Notes under the pieces: model-generated
Database searches by the model: none
What the model saw: the letters and a program-made list of their open reading frames with translations, nothing else
What the model was told of the DNA's origin: nothing
Assembly (NCBI RefSeq): GCF_000685075.1
Contig: NZ_BAYD01000047.1
Location: 1 to 64,000, forward strand
Direction: 5' to 3'
From: Paraburkholderia oxyphila NBRC 105797
GTDB taxonomy: Bacteria > Pseudomonadota > Gammaproteobacteria > Burkholderiales > Burkholderiaceae
Length of the DNA: 64,000 nt
Translations under genes and position numbers: made by a program
In this document: one piece after another, positions 25,641 to 37,318 of the stretch
Position numbering within the stretch: position 1 is the stretch's first letter
How the letters are laid out: every line of letters begins with the position of its first letter

Positions 25641-26873
25641 ATGAGTAAAGACTATAAGGATCTGCTGGTCAGCCTCGACATCGGGACGGCGAAGGTGGTG
25701 GCCGTCGTCGCCGAAATGAAGGGCGATGGCCATTACGAAGTCATCGGCCTTGGCCAGAGCGAATCGAAAGGTCTCAAGAAGGGCGTGGTGGTGAACATCG
25801 AGGCCACGGTGCAGTCTATCCAGCGTGCGCTCGAAGAAGCGGAACTCATGGCCGACTGCAAGATCACTAACGTGTTCACCGGCATCGCAGGCAGCCATAT
25901 CCGCAGCTTCAATTCGAGCGGGATGGTCGCCATCAAGGAAAAGGAAGTTACGCAGACGGACGTCGCGCGCGTGATCGAAACCGCGAAGGCGATCAACATC
26001 CCGACCGATCAGCAGGTGCTGCATATCCTCACGCAGGAATTCATCATCGACGGTCAGGAAGATGTGCGCGAGCCGATCGGCATGAGCGGCATCCGCCTCG
26101 AAGTGAAGGTGCACATCGTCACCGGCGCCGTGAGCGCGGCGCAGAACATCGTGAAGTGCGTGCGCCGCTGCGGTCTCGAAGTGAACGACCTGGTTTTGCA
26201 GCCGCTGGCCTCGTCGCTGGCGGTCCTCACCGACGACGAGAAGGAACTCGGCGTGGTGCTGGTGGATGTGGGCGGCGGCACGACCGACATCGCGATCTTC
26301 AGCGAAGGCGCGATTCGCCATACCGCGGTGATCCCGATCGCGGGCGACCAGGTGACGAGCGATATCGCCATGGCGCTGCGCACGCCCACGCCCGACGCGG
26401 AAGACATCAAGGTGAGCTACGGCATCGCGAAGCAGGCGCTCGCGGATCCGGACGAAATGATCGAAGTGCCGGGGCTGGGCGAGCGCGGTCCGCGCACGCT
26501 CTCGCGCCAGGCGCTGGCGGCCGTGATCGAGCCGCGCGTGGAAGAGCTGTTCTCGCTCGTGCAACAGGTGGTGCGCGAGTCGGGCTATGAAGAATTGCTG
26601 AGTTCGGGCGTCGTGCTCACGGGCGGCGCCGCAATGATGCCGGGCATGGTGGAGCTCGGCGAAGACATTTTCTTGAAGCCGGTGCGCATTGGCGTGCCGG
26701 AGTACGCGGGCGGTCTCGCCGACGTCGTGCGCAATCCGCGCTATTCGACGGCGATGGGGCTGCTTGTCGAGGGCCGCGCGCAACGTATGCGCGGTCGCAA
26801 GGTCGCGGTGCAGTCGGGGTCGATGGGCCAGGTCTTTTCACGCATGAAAGACTGGTTCCTCGGCAACTTCTAA
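25641..26873 (+). CDS. ftsA: cell division protein FtsA
   Basis: Actin-like ATPase that tethers FtsZ to the membrane and signals to the divisome. In 410 residues: phosphate-1 loop near LDIGTAKVVAVV, the FtsA-specific 1C domain (about 90-170), the DVGGGTTDIA phosphate-2 loop, and a C-terminal amphipathic targeting helix (FSRMKDWFLGNF). Confidence 0.96.
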   Translation: MSKDYKDLLVSLDIGTAKVVAVVAEMKGDGHYEVIGLGQSESKGLKKGVVVNIEATVQSIQRALEEAELMADCKITNVFTGIAGSHIRSFNSSGMVAIKEKEVTQTDVARVIETAKAINIPTDQQVLHILTQEFIIDGQEDVREPIGMSGIRLEVKVHIVTGAVSAAQNIVKCVRRCGLEVNDLVLQPLASSLAVLTDDEKELGVVLVDVGGGTTDIAIFSEGAIRHTAVIPIAGDQVTSDIAMALRTPTPDAEDIKVSYGIAKQALADPDEMIEVPGLGERGPRTLSRQALAAVIEPRVEELFSLVQQVVRESGYEELLSSGVVLTGGAAMMPGMVELGEDIFLKPVRIGVPEYAGGLADVVRNPRYSTAMGLLVEGRAQRMRGRKVAVQSGSMGQVFSRMKDWFLGNF

Positions 26874-27011
26874 AGCGGCTCACGTACGCGAAGGGCAAGA
26901 GCAGAGACCGAATTAGCGCTGGTGCCGGCGGCTGGCGCGCAGGGGAGGGTTGCCCGACTCACCCCTGAATAACGGCCGAGGTGCGGATATCTTTTTCTTG
27001 ACGGAGGCAAC

Positions 27012-28205
27012 ATGGAATTCCAGATGCTGGAAACGGAAACCAACGGCACCATCATCAAGGTGGTGGGCGTCGGTGGCGCTGGCGGCAATGCCGTGCAGCA
27101 CATGATCAACCGCGGCGTGCAAGGCGTCGACTTCATCGTGATGAACACGGACGCCCAGGCGCTCTCGCGTTCGCGCGCGCCGACCGTGATCCAGCTCGGC
27201 AACACGGGTCTGGGCGCCGGTGCGAAGCCGGAGATGGGCCGTGCAGCGGCTGAAGAGGCGCGCGAGCGCATCGCCGACGCACTGCTCGGCGCGCACATGG
27301 TGTTCATCACCGCCGGCATGGGCGGCGGCACGGGCACGGGCGCGGCACCCGTGGTCGCGCAGATCGCCAAGGAAATGGGCATTCTCACGGTGGGTGTCGT
27401 GAGCAAGCCGTTCGAGTTCGAAGGCGGCAAGCGCATGCGCGTGGCAGAAGCCGGCTCGCAGCAACTGGAGGATCACGTCGACTCGCTGATCGTCGTCCTG
27501 AACGACAAGCTGTTCGACGTGATGGGCGATGACGCCGAGATGGACAAGTGCTTCCAGTGCGCGGACGACGTTCTGAACAACGCAGTTGCAGGCATCGCCG
27601 AAATCATCAACGTGGATGGCCTCGTGAACGTCGACTTCGAAGACGTGAAGACGGTCATGGGCGAGCAGGGCAAGGCGATGATGGGCACGGCCACGGTGGC
27701 CGGCGTCGATCGCGCGCGCCTCGCGGCCGAACAGGCCGTGGCGAGCCCGCTGCTCGAAGGCGTGGACCTCTCGGGCGCGCGTGGTGTGCTGGTCAACATC
27801 ACGTCGAGCCGTTCGCTGCGTCTCTCGGAAACGCGCGAAGTGATGAACACCATCAAGAGCTACGCGGCCGACGACGCCACGGTGATCTTCGGTGCGGTGT
27901 ACGACGATGCGATGGGCGACGCGCTGCGCGTGACGGTGGTGGCAACGGGCCTCGGCCGTGCGGCGAACAAGCAGCAGGCCGCGCCGATGACGTTGCTGCG
28001 CACCGGCACGGACAATCACCCGATTGCCGCCGCTCAGCACTCCTACGCGCCGCAGCAGGGCCACACCGCCGACTACGGCGCGCTCGACACGCCGGCTGTC
28101 TGGCGCACGTCGCGCGACACCGCGGCTTCGCACGTTCAGGCGCTGCAGGAAAAGGGCGTCGACACGTACGACATCCCGGCGTTCCTGCGCAAGCAGGCCG
28201 ACTGA
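27012..28205 (+). CDS. ftsZ: cell division GTPase FtsZ
   Basis: Tubulin homologue forming the Z ring. The 397 residues have the nucleotide-binding VGGAGGNAVQHM, the tubulin signature GGGTGTGAAP, the T7 synergy loop around NVDFEDVKTVM, a variable linker (about 320-380) and the C-terminal FtsA/ZipA/ZapD-binding peptide (YDIPAFLRKQAD). A GGAGG ribosome site lies 8 nt upstream. The 138-bp gap after ftsA leaves room for its own promoter, though none is clear. Confidence 0.97.
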   Translation: MEFQMLETETNGTIIKVVGVGGAGGNAVQHMINRGVQGVDFIVMNTDAQALSRSRAPTVIQLGNTGLGAGAKPEMGRAAAEEARERIADALLGAHMVFITAGMGGGTGTGAAPVVAQIAKEMGILTVGVVSKPFEFEGGKRMRVAEAGSQQLEDHVDSLIVVLNDKLFDVMGDDAEMDKCFQCADDVLNNAVAGIAEIINVDGLVNVDFEDVKTVMGEQGKAMMGTATVAGVDRARLAAEQAVASPLLEGVDLSGARGVLVNITSSRSLRLSETREVMNTIKSYAADDATVIFGAVYDDAMGDALRVTVVATGLGRAANKQQAAPMTLLRTGTDNHPIAAAQHSYAPQQGHTADYGALDTPAVWRTSRDTAASHVQALQEKGVDTYDIPAFLRKQAD

Positions 28206-28505
28206 AGCGGGCTGCGAGCGAGTTCCAGCTGCGGCGCGGTGCAAATGTAGTGATGGGTGCACCCGCTCGCAGACGGAACGGCCGGCATGACGTAGCAATG
28301 AAGGTGAGAAGAACCTCGACGCCGCATCCGCGAGGATGCCTGGCAGGGCGGCCTGTCCGCCGCGTTTTGACGCGCGGCAAAAAGATGCAGGCAATCCGTG
28401 CCGGTAGCACAATGGCGAGGTCTTCGGCGCGAAGTTTCCAACTGCGTGGCCAACCGGGTTGCCAGCGTGCCGGGGCGCTCTGCGCATCGATGTGAAGGAC
28501 GAGTC
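28206..28505. other. ftsZ-peroxiredoxin gap with nested inverted repeats
   Basis: 300 bp without a gene. CTGCGAGCG at 28212-28220 pairs with CGCTCGCAG at 28264-28272, enclosing a second GGTGCA/TGCACC pair. This could end or protect the ftsZ mRNA, but there is no T-run. No clear promoter for the next gene is visible. Confidence 0.45.
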
Positions 28506-29015
28506 ATGATCAAAGTGGGTGATACGCTGCCCGACGCAACGCTCTTCGAGCTCATCGAAGACGAGCGTGCGGGCTGCACGCTGGGGCCGAACGGCTTTGA
28601 CGTGCGCGAGCAGACGGCGGGCAAGCGCGTGGTGATCTTCGGATTGCCGGGCGCCTTTACGCCGACTTGCTCGGCAAAACACGTGCCGGGTTATGTCGAG
28701 CAGTACGAAGCGCTACGCGCGGCGGGCGTCGACGAAATCTGGTGCGTGTCCGTCAACGACGCGTTCGTCATGGGCGCGTGGGGGCGTGATCAGCGGACCT
28801 CGGGCAAGGTCCGCATGATGGCCGACGGCAGCGCGGCGTTCACCCGTGCGCTCGGTCTGGAGCAGGATTTGTCGGCGCGCGGCATGGGGATCCGTTCCCA
28901 GCGCTACGCGATGGTGATCGACAACGGCGTGGTCAAGACGCTGAATCTCGAAGCACCGGGCAAATTCGAAGTCAGCGATGCAGCGAGCATACTCGCCGCG
29001 TTGAGCCCAACATGA
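28506..29015 (+). CDS. peroxiredoxin, Prx5/AhpC-TSA type
   Basis: Thiol peroxidase of 169 residues. The active-site loop is PGAFTPTCSAKH with peroxidatic C55; C24 and C80 are other cysteines, so the resolving partner (internal, glutathione or glutaredoxin) is undecided. The start at 28506 gives the family N-terminus MIKVGDTLPDATL; upstream in-frame starts add unrelated sequence. It sits between ftsZ and lpxC, a normal position in this family. Confidence 0.92.
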   Translation: MIKVGDTLPDATLFELIEDERAGCTLGPNGFDVREQTAGKRVVIFGLPGAFTPTCSAKHVPGYVEQYEALRAAGVDEIWCVSVNDAFVMGAWGRDQRTSGKVRMMADGSAAFTRALGLEQDLSARGMGIRSQRYAMVIDNGVVKTLNLEAPGKFEVSDAASILAALSPT

Positions 29016-29212
29016 GCGCATTTGCCGCGCCCACGTTGCCTGAGCGCAACGAGCCGGCGGCGTAAATGTGACGGGCTATTACTGCGAGCCGTGCGGGCCG
29101 CTGGCCGGGAACGCCTCCGTTCCGGTCATCGGCCCGTCTTCCATCCCATTCGCGTAACAACGGGAAACAGATTGTCATGCCCGCGGCGACAACGGATGCG
29201 GCAGACTTGGAG

Positions 29213-29257
29213 TATAATTCGTGCTATGAATTAAAAAGTCCCGATTGGGATTTTCAA
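29213..29257 (+). promoter_or_regulatory. probable lpxC promoter and short leader hairpin
   Basis: Perfect -10 hexamer TATAAT at 29213-29218; no good -35 is seen at 16-18 bp. Downstream, AAAGTCCC-GATT-GGGATTTT forms a small imperfect hairpin at about 29234-29256, between the predicted start of transcription and the lpxC ATG. Confidence 0.55.
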
Positions 29258-29270
29258 TGAGCAGAAAACT

Positions 29271-30188
29271 ATGTTGAAGCAGCGAACCATCAAATCGATC
29301 GTGAAGACGGTCGGCATCGGCCTGCACTCGGGCCGCAAGGTCGATCTGACGCTACGCCCGGCGGCGCCGGACACGGGCATCGTGTTCTCGCGCGTGGATT
29401 TGCCGACACCGGTGGACATTCCCGCGTCGGCGATGTCGATTGGCGATACGCGCCTCGCTTCGGTGCTGCAAAAGGACGGCGCACGCGTCTCCACGGTCGA
29501 GCACCTGATGTCCGCTTGCGCGGGTCTTGGCATCGACAATCTCTACATCGACGTGACGGCGGAAGAAATTCCGATCATGGACGGCAGCGCGTCGTCGTTC
29601 GTGTTCCTGATCCAGTCGGCCGGCATCGAAGAGCAGAACGCACCCAAGAAGTTCATCAAGGTGAAGAAGCCCGTGGAAGTGCGCGATGGTGACAAGTTCG
29701 CCCGCCTCGACCCGTATTTCGGCTTCAAGCTGAAGTTCACGATCGACTTCCGTCATCCGGCCGTGGACAAGACCGGCCAGGCGCTCGAAGTCGATTTTGC
29801 GAATACCTCGTACGTGCGCGAGATCGCGCGCGCCCGCACTTTCGGCTTCGCGCACGAAGTCGAGATGATGCGCGAGCTCGGTCTTGCGCGCGGCGGCAGC
29901 ATGGACAACGCGATCGTGCTGGACGAGTACCGCATCCTCAACAACGACGGCCTGCGCTACGACGACGAGTTCGTGAAGCACAAGATGCTCGACGCGATCG
30001 GTGACCTGTACGTGGTCGGCCATCCGCTGCTGGCTTCGTACGATGCGTACAAGTCGGGCCACGGCCTGAACAACGCCCTGCTGCGCGAGCTGCTCGCGCA
30101 CGAGGACGCGTACGAGATCGTCACGTTCGGCGATGCCCAGAAGGCGCCGCGTGGCTTCGCCTACGAAGCGCAGACGGCATTCGCGTGA
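29271..30188 (+). CDS. lpxC: UDP-3-O-acyl-N-acetylglucosamine deacetylase LpxC
   Basis: Zinc deacetylase for the committed step of lipid A synthesis. The 305 residues carry the zinc ligands H78 (in STVEHLM), H237 and D241 (in VKHKMLDAIGD) and the catalytic H264 (in SGHGLNNAL), with E77 as general base. Length matches E. coli LpxC (305). It is followed by a strong bidirectional terminator. Confidence 0.97.
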   Translation: MLKQRTIKSIVKTVGIGLHSGRKVDLTLRPAAPDTGIVFSRVDLPTPVDIPASAMSIGDTRLASVLQKDGARVSTVEHLMSACAGLGIDNLYIDVTAEEIPIMDGSASSFVFLIQSAGIEEQNAPKKFIKVKKPVEVRDGDKFARLDPYFGFKLKFTIDFRHPAVDKTGQALEVDFANTSYVREIARARTFGFAHEVEMMRELGLARGGSMDNAIVLDEYRILNNDGLRYDDEFVKHKMLDAIGDLYVVGHPLLASYDAYKSGHGLNNALLRELLAHEDAYEIVTFGDAQKAPRGFAYEAQTAFA

Positions 30189-30245
30189 AGTTGACTTGAG
30201 GTTGGTTTGACTCGTGCGCCGGGCGTTTGCACCGGACGCGCAATG

Positions 30246-30274
30246 AAAAAGGGTGGCTCGATGCCACCCTTTTT
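30246..30274. terminator. bidirectional terminator, lpxC / dciA-like
   Basis: Five A residues, GGGTGGC, 5-nt loop, GCCACCC, five T residues. It serves the convergent lpxC (plus) and DciA-like (minus) genes. Confidence 0.9.
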
Positions 30275-30303
30275 CACTTTCTTTCCTGGCTTTTCCAGCT
30301 TGC

Positions 30304-30858
30304 TCAGCGCCCTCTCAAATGGCGCGCGGCCATCTTCGCGAGCGCTTCCTGCAGCGGCGAGGGCGGCAGGTTTTCGCTGAGCGCGGCGAGCGCCGCGGCG
30401 CCTGCCGGTGTCATGCGCGCCTGCTTCGGCGAGGGCGGCTCTTTCACCGCCTGCGGGCGCACGCGGATACGCACGCCGTCGAGCGGCCAGCCGCGCGCCT
30501 GCAGGTCGGCCACGAGGCGCGGCTCGAGGTGCCGCAGCCGTGCCGCGAGGGCATTGTGTGCCGCGAAGAGGGCCAGTTTGCCGTCCTTGATGAAGCCGGG
30601 TTCCACGCTCGCGGCCAGATAGTCGGGCAGCAATGCGTCGAGGTCGCGCTGGATCGCCGCGATCTGCTCGACGCCGGCGCGCAACGGCGCGAATGCATCG
30701 GTGCGGCTCAGCACTTCGGTGAGCGGCTGCGGTGCGCGCGGCGAGGCAAATTTGCGCGATTTGCCCGACGTGGCCGAAGTGCCCGATGCACGCACACCGG
30801 CGCTACGCGCACCAGAGGCTGCGGCATCCGGCCTTGAAAACGGCGAGAAACGGCTCAT
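30304..30858 (-). CDS. DUF721 family protein, DciA-like
   Basis: Member of the DUF721/DciA family, whose studied members help load the replicative helicase DnaB. With the start at 30858 it has 184 residues: a basic, Ser/Ala-rich N-terminus (about 1-45), the DUF721 core (about 45-135, including LALFAAHNALAARLRHLEPRLVADLQARGW and VRIRVRP), and an Ala/Leu-rich C-terminal helix. Start is uncertain: in-frame ATGs at 30894 and 30903 add 12-15 residues and none has a good ribosome site. It is convergent with lpxC and divergent from secA. Confidence 0.75.
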   Translation of the reverse strand: MSRFSPFSRPDAAASGARSAGVRASGTSATSGKSRKFASPRAPQPLTEVLSRTDAFAPLRAGVEQIAAIQRDLDALLPDYLAASVEPGFIKDGKLALFAAHNALAARLRHLEPRLVADLQARGWPLDGVRIRVRPQAVKEPPSPKQARMTPAGAAALAALSENLPPSPLQEALAKMAARHLRGR

Positions 30859-31284
30859 GTGACAGGAAGAGGAGGCGCGCGGGCTGCGCGGCATTGCCGT
30901 CATTGTAGCCTGCGTACTTGGCCTCGATGCGCCTTGCCGCCGTTCGGGCAGGACCGCCAGGCCGCAAGCTGCCGGGCCCGCTGGACGAATGCGCCGGAGG
31001 GCCGCGACATGCGGCTACGGCTGCGTGTTTTGACGGCTCGCAAGGCGCGTCAGCGCGGGCGTTGCGCACGACATCCTTCAAGCGGCTGACACGGGCGGCG
31101 ACCAGGGTGCGTGCTAAAATGCTCGATTCGAATCCACCAATTTGGGCTTAAGCCGCCGAGGTCCTTCCGATCCGGGTGCGTGGCGCGAGAATCGTTTGCA
31201 AACCTGGCGAAATCCGGGTGCTCAAGGGCCGCAAGCGAATTGCGCAGGAATCCCGGCCGAAGCCGCGACGCAGACACCGATCCG
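30859..31284. other. dciA-like / secA divergent intergenic region
   Basis: 426 bp without a credible gene; small open frames on both strands have no family resemblance. TAAAAT at 31115-31120 is a possible -10 for secA, without a convincing -35. TTCGAATC near 31126 resembles a tRNA T-loop, but the flanks do not pair. Confidence 0.45.
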
Positions 31285-34083
<2,799 letters not shown>

Positions 34084-34158
34084 TGAGCATGGCGGTGCGA
34101 ACTTGTCTTGAAGCTCGCGCCGCTCGCCGCATCACGCGGCTTGACCGTTGATTCCGGT

Positions 34159-34190
34159 GGCCCGCATGTTTCAGGCGGGCCTTATGTTTT
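34159..34190 (+). terminator. terminator after secA
   Basis: GGCCCGC pairs with GCGGGCC around a 9-nt loop, followed by TTATGTTTT. Confidence 0.8.
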
Positions 34191-34197
34191 GAATCCG

Positions 34198-34236
34198 CAA
34201 TGCCGGCCCGGCTGACAGACGCCACGGCCGGCATTG
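34198..34236 (+). promoter_or_regulatory. 11-bp perfect hairpin in front of argJ
   Basis: CAATGCCGGCC (34198-34208) pairs perfectly with GGCCGGCATTG (34226-34236) around a 17-nt loop, ending 21 nt before the argJ ATG and followed by CCTTTT. It may be a second terminator after secA or a leader hairpin of argJ mRNA. Confidence 0.55.
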
Positions 34237-34257
34237 CCTTTTCGACAGGTCGCCACC

Positions 34258-35499
34258 ATGGCTGTCAATTTCCCCTCGATTGATCCCGCACAACTTCATC
34301 CAGTCGCCGGCGTGACGCTCGGCTGGGCGGAAGCCAACATCCGCAAGCCCAATCGCAAGGACGTCCTGGTGATCTCCGTCGATGAAGGCGCGAGCGTCGC
34401 GGGCGTGTTCACGCTCAACCGTTTCTGCGCCGCGCCGGTGACGGTGTGCCGCGAGCATCTCGCGAAGGTGCGCGCGGGGGGCAAGGGGATCCGTGCGCTG
34501 GTGATCAACACCGGCAACGCGAACGCGGGCACCGGCGAGCCGGGCCTCGTGAACGCGCGCGAGACCTGCGACGCGCTCGCGCGCCTCGCGGGCATCGAGC
34601 CCTCGCAGGTGCTGCCGTTCTCGACCGGCGTGATTCTGGAGCCGTTGCCAATCGACCGTCTGAAGGCGGGGCTGCCCGCCGCGCTCGCGAACCGCAAGGA
34701 AGCGAACTGGTACGACGCCGCGCAGGCGATCATGACGACCGACACGCTGCCGAAGGCCGTTTCGCGCCAGGTCACGATCGACGGCCACACGGTCACGCTC
34801 ACGGGCATCAGCAAGGGGGCGGGCATGATCAAGCCGAACATGGCGACCATGCTCGGCTTCCTCGCGTTCGACGCGAACGTCGCGCAGCCGGTGCTCGACG
34901 AGCTCGTGAAGTACGTGGCCGACCGCTCGTTCAACTGCATCACGATCGATGGCGATACCTCGACCAACGACTCGTTCATCCTGATCGCCTCGGGCAAGTC
35001 GAGCCTGCCGGCGATCACCTCGACCGATTCGCCCGCTTATGCCGCGCTGCGCGACGCCGTGACCGAAGTCGCGCAAACGCTCTCGCAACTGATCGTGCGT
35101 GACGGCGAAGGCGCGACCAAGTTCATGACCGTGCAGGTCGAAGGCGGCAAGGACGTGGCCGAGTGCCGCCAGATCGCCTACGCGATTGGCCACTCGCCGC
35201 TCGTGAAGACGGCGTTCTACGCGTCCGATCCCAACCTGGGCCGCATTCTGGCCGCCATCGGCTATGCGGGCGTGACGGATCTCGATGTCGAAAAGATCGA
35301 CCTCTATCTCGACGACGTGCTCGTTGCCAAGGCGGGCGGGCGCAACCCCGAATACCGCGAGGAAGACGGCCAGCGCGTGATGAAGAAGAGCGAGATCCTG
35401 ATCCGCGTGCTGCTCGGCCGCGGCGATGCGCAGGCCACGGTCTGGACCTGCGATCTCTCGCACGACTATGTGAGTATCAACGCCGACTATCGGTCCTGA
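34258..35499 (+). CDS. argJ: bifunctional ornithine acetyltransferase / N-acetylglutamate synthase ArgJ
   Basis: Arginine-pathway enzyme that recycles the acetyl group from N-acetylornithine to glutamate, and in the bifunctional form also uses acetyl-CoA. The 413-residue precursor cleaves itself between A196 and T197 in KPNMATMLGF, making alpha and beta chains with threonine as nucleophile. Oxyanion residues are suggested by the TG of FSTGVI. The start at 34258 fits the family. Whether it is mono- or bifunctional cannot be told from sequence alone. Confidence 0.94.
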   Translation: MAVNFPSIDPAQLHPVAGVTLGWAEANIRKPNRKDVLVISVDEGASVAGVFTLNRFCAAPVTVCREHLAKVRAGGKGIRALVINTGNANAGTGEPGLVNARETCDALARLAGIEPSQVLPFSTGVILEPLPIDRLKAGLPAALANRKEANWYDAAQAIMTTDTLPKAVSRQVTIDGHTVTLTGISKGAGMIKPNMATMLGFLAFDANVAQPVLDELVKYVADRSFNCITIDGDTSTNDSFILIASGKSSLPAITSTDSPAYAALRDAVTEVAQTLSQLIVRDGEGATKFMTVQVEGGKDVAECRQIAYAIGHSPLVKTAFYASDPNLGRILAAIGYAGVTDLDVEKIDLYLDDVLVAKAGGRNPEYREEDGQRVMKKSEILIRVLLGRGDAQATVWTCDLSHDYVSINADYRS

Positions 35500-35578
35500 T
35501 ACGGGTCCTAACTGCGGCTCGCGACCGCGCTTCTATAGGCGGTCCTGACCGCGATTCCTGATTGCAAGCTCGATTCCC

Positions 35579-36451
35579 ATGGACAAGCTCGAACAGTTTT
35601 TGACCCGCGCCGAAGCGTTGCTCGGCCGCCTTGAAGCCGTGCTGCCGCCGTCCGCGCCCGAAGTCGACTGGAGTGCGGCCGTCGCGTTCCGCTGGCGCAA
35701 GCGCCAGGGCCGCGGGTTCCTGCAGCCGGTACCGGCCATCTCGACGATCTCGCTCGACGACCTGCAGAACATCGACCGGCAGAAAGACCTCATCGACCGC
35801 AACACGCGGCAGTTCGTGCAGAAGAAGCCCGCGAACAACGTGCTGCTGACGGGCGCGCGTGGCACCGGCAAGTCGTCGCTCATCAAGGCCTGCCTGAACG
35901 CGTACGCGAAAGACGGCCTGCGCCTGATCGAAGTCGACAAGGACGATCTGCACGATCTCGGCGATATCGTCGACCTGATCTCGAAGCGCCCCGAGCGCTT
36001 CATCGTGTTCTGCGACGACCTCTCGTTCGAAGAGGGCGAGTCGGGCTACAAGGCGCTGAAGGTGGCGCTCGATGGCTCCGTGGCCGCGCAGTCGGACAAT
36101 GTGGTGATCTATGCGACCTCGAACCGCCGCCATCTGCTGCCCGAGTACATGAGCGACAACGAGTCGTACAAGCACATGCCCGACGGCGAGATTCATCCGG
36201 GCGAAGTGGTGGAAGAGAAGATTTCGCTCTCCGAGCGCTTCGGCCTTTGGGTGAGCTTCTATCCGTTCAAGCAGGACGACTATCTGACGATCGTCGGCCA
36301 CTGGCTGCGCCACTTCGGTTGCGGCGACGCCGAAGTCGAGTCGGCGCGCGGCGACGCGCTCGTCTGGGCGCTCGAGCGCGGCTCGCGCTCGGGCCGCGTG
36401 GCGTGGCAATTCGCGCGCGACTGGTCGGGCAAGAAGGCGCAAGAGGCATGA
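35579..36451 (+). CDS. ATP-binding protein, DUF815 (AAA-type)
   Basis: Predicted AAA-type ATPase of unknown function, 290 residues. Walker A is GARGTGKSS (92-100); Walker B-like FIVFCDDLSFEEG follows at about 141-153; YATSNRRHLLPE looks like a sensor-1 region. The gene overlaps the Nudix gene by 4 bp (ATGA), so the two are probably translated together. No membrane segment is seen. Confidence 0.9.
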   Translation: MDKLEQFLTRAEALLGRLEAVLPPSAPEVDWSAAVAFRWRKRQGRGFLQPVPAISTISLDDLQNIDRQKDLIDRNTRQFVQKKPANNVLLTGARGTGKSSLIKACLNAYAKDGLRLIEVDKDDLHDLGDIVDLISKRPERFIVFCDDLSFEEGESGYKALKVALDGSVAAQSDNVVIYATSNRRHLLPEYMSDNESYKHMPDGEIHPGEVVEEKISLSERFGLWVSFYPFKQDDYLTIVGHWLRHFGCGDAEVESARGDALVWALERGSRSGRVAWQFARDWSGKKAQEA

Positions 36452-36870
36452 GCGATCAGGTGAAGGACCCGGCTGCGCCGGCGCGTCCGGTGACGGAAGT
36501 CGCCGTGGGCGTGCTGGTGCAGCCCGACGGCCGCTATCTGCTGGCCCAGCGCCCCGAAGGCAAGCCCTATGCGGGCTACTGGGAGTTCCCGGGCGGCAAG
36601 CTGGAAAAGGGCGAGTCCGTCGAGGCCGCACTGGCGCGCGAACTGCACGAGGAACTGGGGATCGACGTGACAGCGTGCCATCTGTGGCATACGCTCGAGC
36701 ACGATTACCCGCATGCCTATGTGCGGCTCTACTTCTGCAAGGTCACGGAGTGGACCGGCGAGCCGCATGGCCGCGAAGGGCAGGCGTTCGTCTGGCAGTC
36801 GCTGCCCGCGAGTGTCGAGCCGCTGCTGCCCGCGACGATTCCTGTGCTGGAGTGGCTGGCGGCGGAGTGA
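36448..36870 (+). CDS. MutT-type Nudix hydrolase
   Basis: Probable 8-oxo-dGTP-cleaving housecleaning enzyme, 140 residues. The Nudix box runs from G50 to I72 with E56, R64, E65, E68 and E69 in place. Flanking PYAGYWEFPGGKLEKGE is typical of MutT. The start at 36448 overlaps the DUF815 stop; longer frames lie within that gene. A strong terminator follows. Confidence 0.9.
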   Translation: MSDQVKDPAAPARPVTEVAVGVLVQPDGRYLLAQRPEGKPYAGYWEFPGGKLEKGESVEAALARELHEELGIDVTACHLWHTLEHDYPHAYVRLYFCKVTEWTGEPHGREGQAFVWQSLPASVEPLLPATIPVLEWLAAE

Positions 36871-36894
36871 GCCTGCCTCCGTTCCAGAAAGACG

Positions 36895-36930
36895 AAAGCC
36901 GCTGAGCGACAACGCGCAGCGGCTTTTTTT
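36895..36930 (+). terminator. terminator after the MutT gene
   Basis: AAAGCCGCTG pairs with CAGCGGCTTT, a 12-nt loop, and seven T residues in all. Confidence 0.88.
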
Positions 36931-36978
36931 ACGTCTCGCGCGCAAGCGTGAGACGGCGAGTGGCGACGGCGGACGCGC

Positions 36979-37176
36979 TTACTGGCGCGTGTCCGTGGGC
37001 GGCGCCTCATCATCGGGCGGCGTATCTTCTTCGTTGCCGCCGATCCGATACTTTTCGGCGGCCCAGGCGCCGAGATCGATTTGTTTGCAGCGTTCGGAGC
37101 AGAACGGGCGGAAGCGGTTTTCCGGCACCCAACGGACATCCTTGCCGCAGGTGGGGCATTTGACAACGGTGGTCAT
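36979..37176 (-). CDS. yacG: DNA gyrase inhibitor YacG
   Basis: Small zinc protein that binds GyrB and blocks DNA binding by gyrase. The 65 residues have ligands C7, C10, C26 and C30 (CPTC, then FCSERC), followed by the conserved IDLGAWAAEKYRI and an acidic, Pro-rich tail. The start at 37176 places the first CxxC at residue 7 as in relatives; an earlier ATG at 37251 adds unrelated sequence. It is last in the pilB-pilC-pilD-coaE-zapD run. Confidence 0.93.
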   Translation of the reverse strand: MTTVVKCPTCGKDVRWVPENRFRPFCSERCKQIDLGAWAAEKYRIGGNEEDTPPDDEAPPTDTRQ

Positions 37177-37318
37177 TCGGTCGAACGGTCTGTGGGTCTG
37201 TGACTTGGTGCCGCCTCGCATGGCGGCGCCGAGATTCGCAAAGAATAGCAAACAACGCAGCGCGTCAGCAGGCGCGCAATTCGCGTGCCTTCACGGGCTG
37301 TACCTCACGGGCTGACCC

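Noticed and set aside
23538..26783. 1081-codon open frame on the minus strand across murC, ddlB, ftsQ and ftsA
   Set aside because: Antisense shadow of high-GC genes; Arg/His/Ala-rich with no recognisable domain, while the plus-strand genes are certain.
31115..31140. tRNA remnant (TTCGAATC) upstream of secA
   Set aside because: The flanking bases do not form a T-stem and no other tRNA arms are present.
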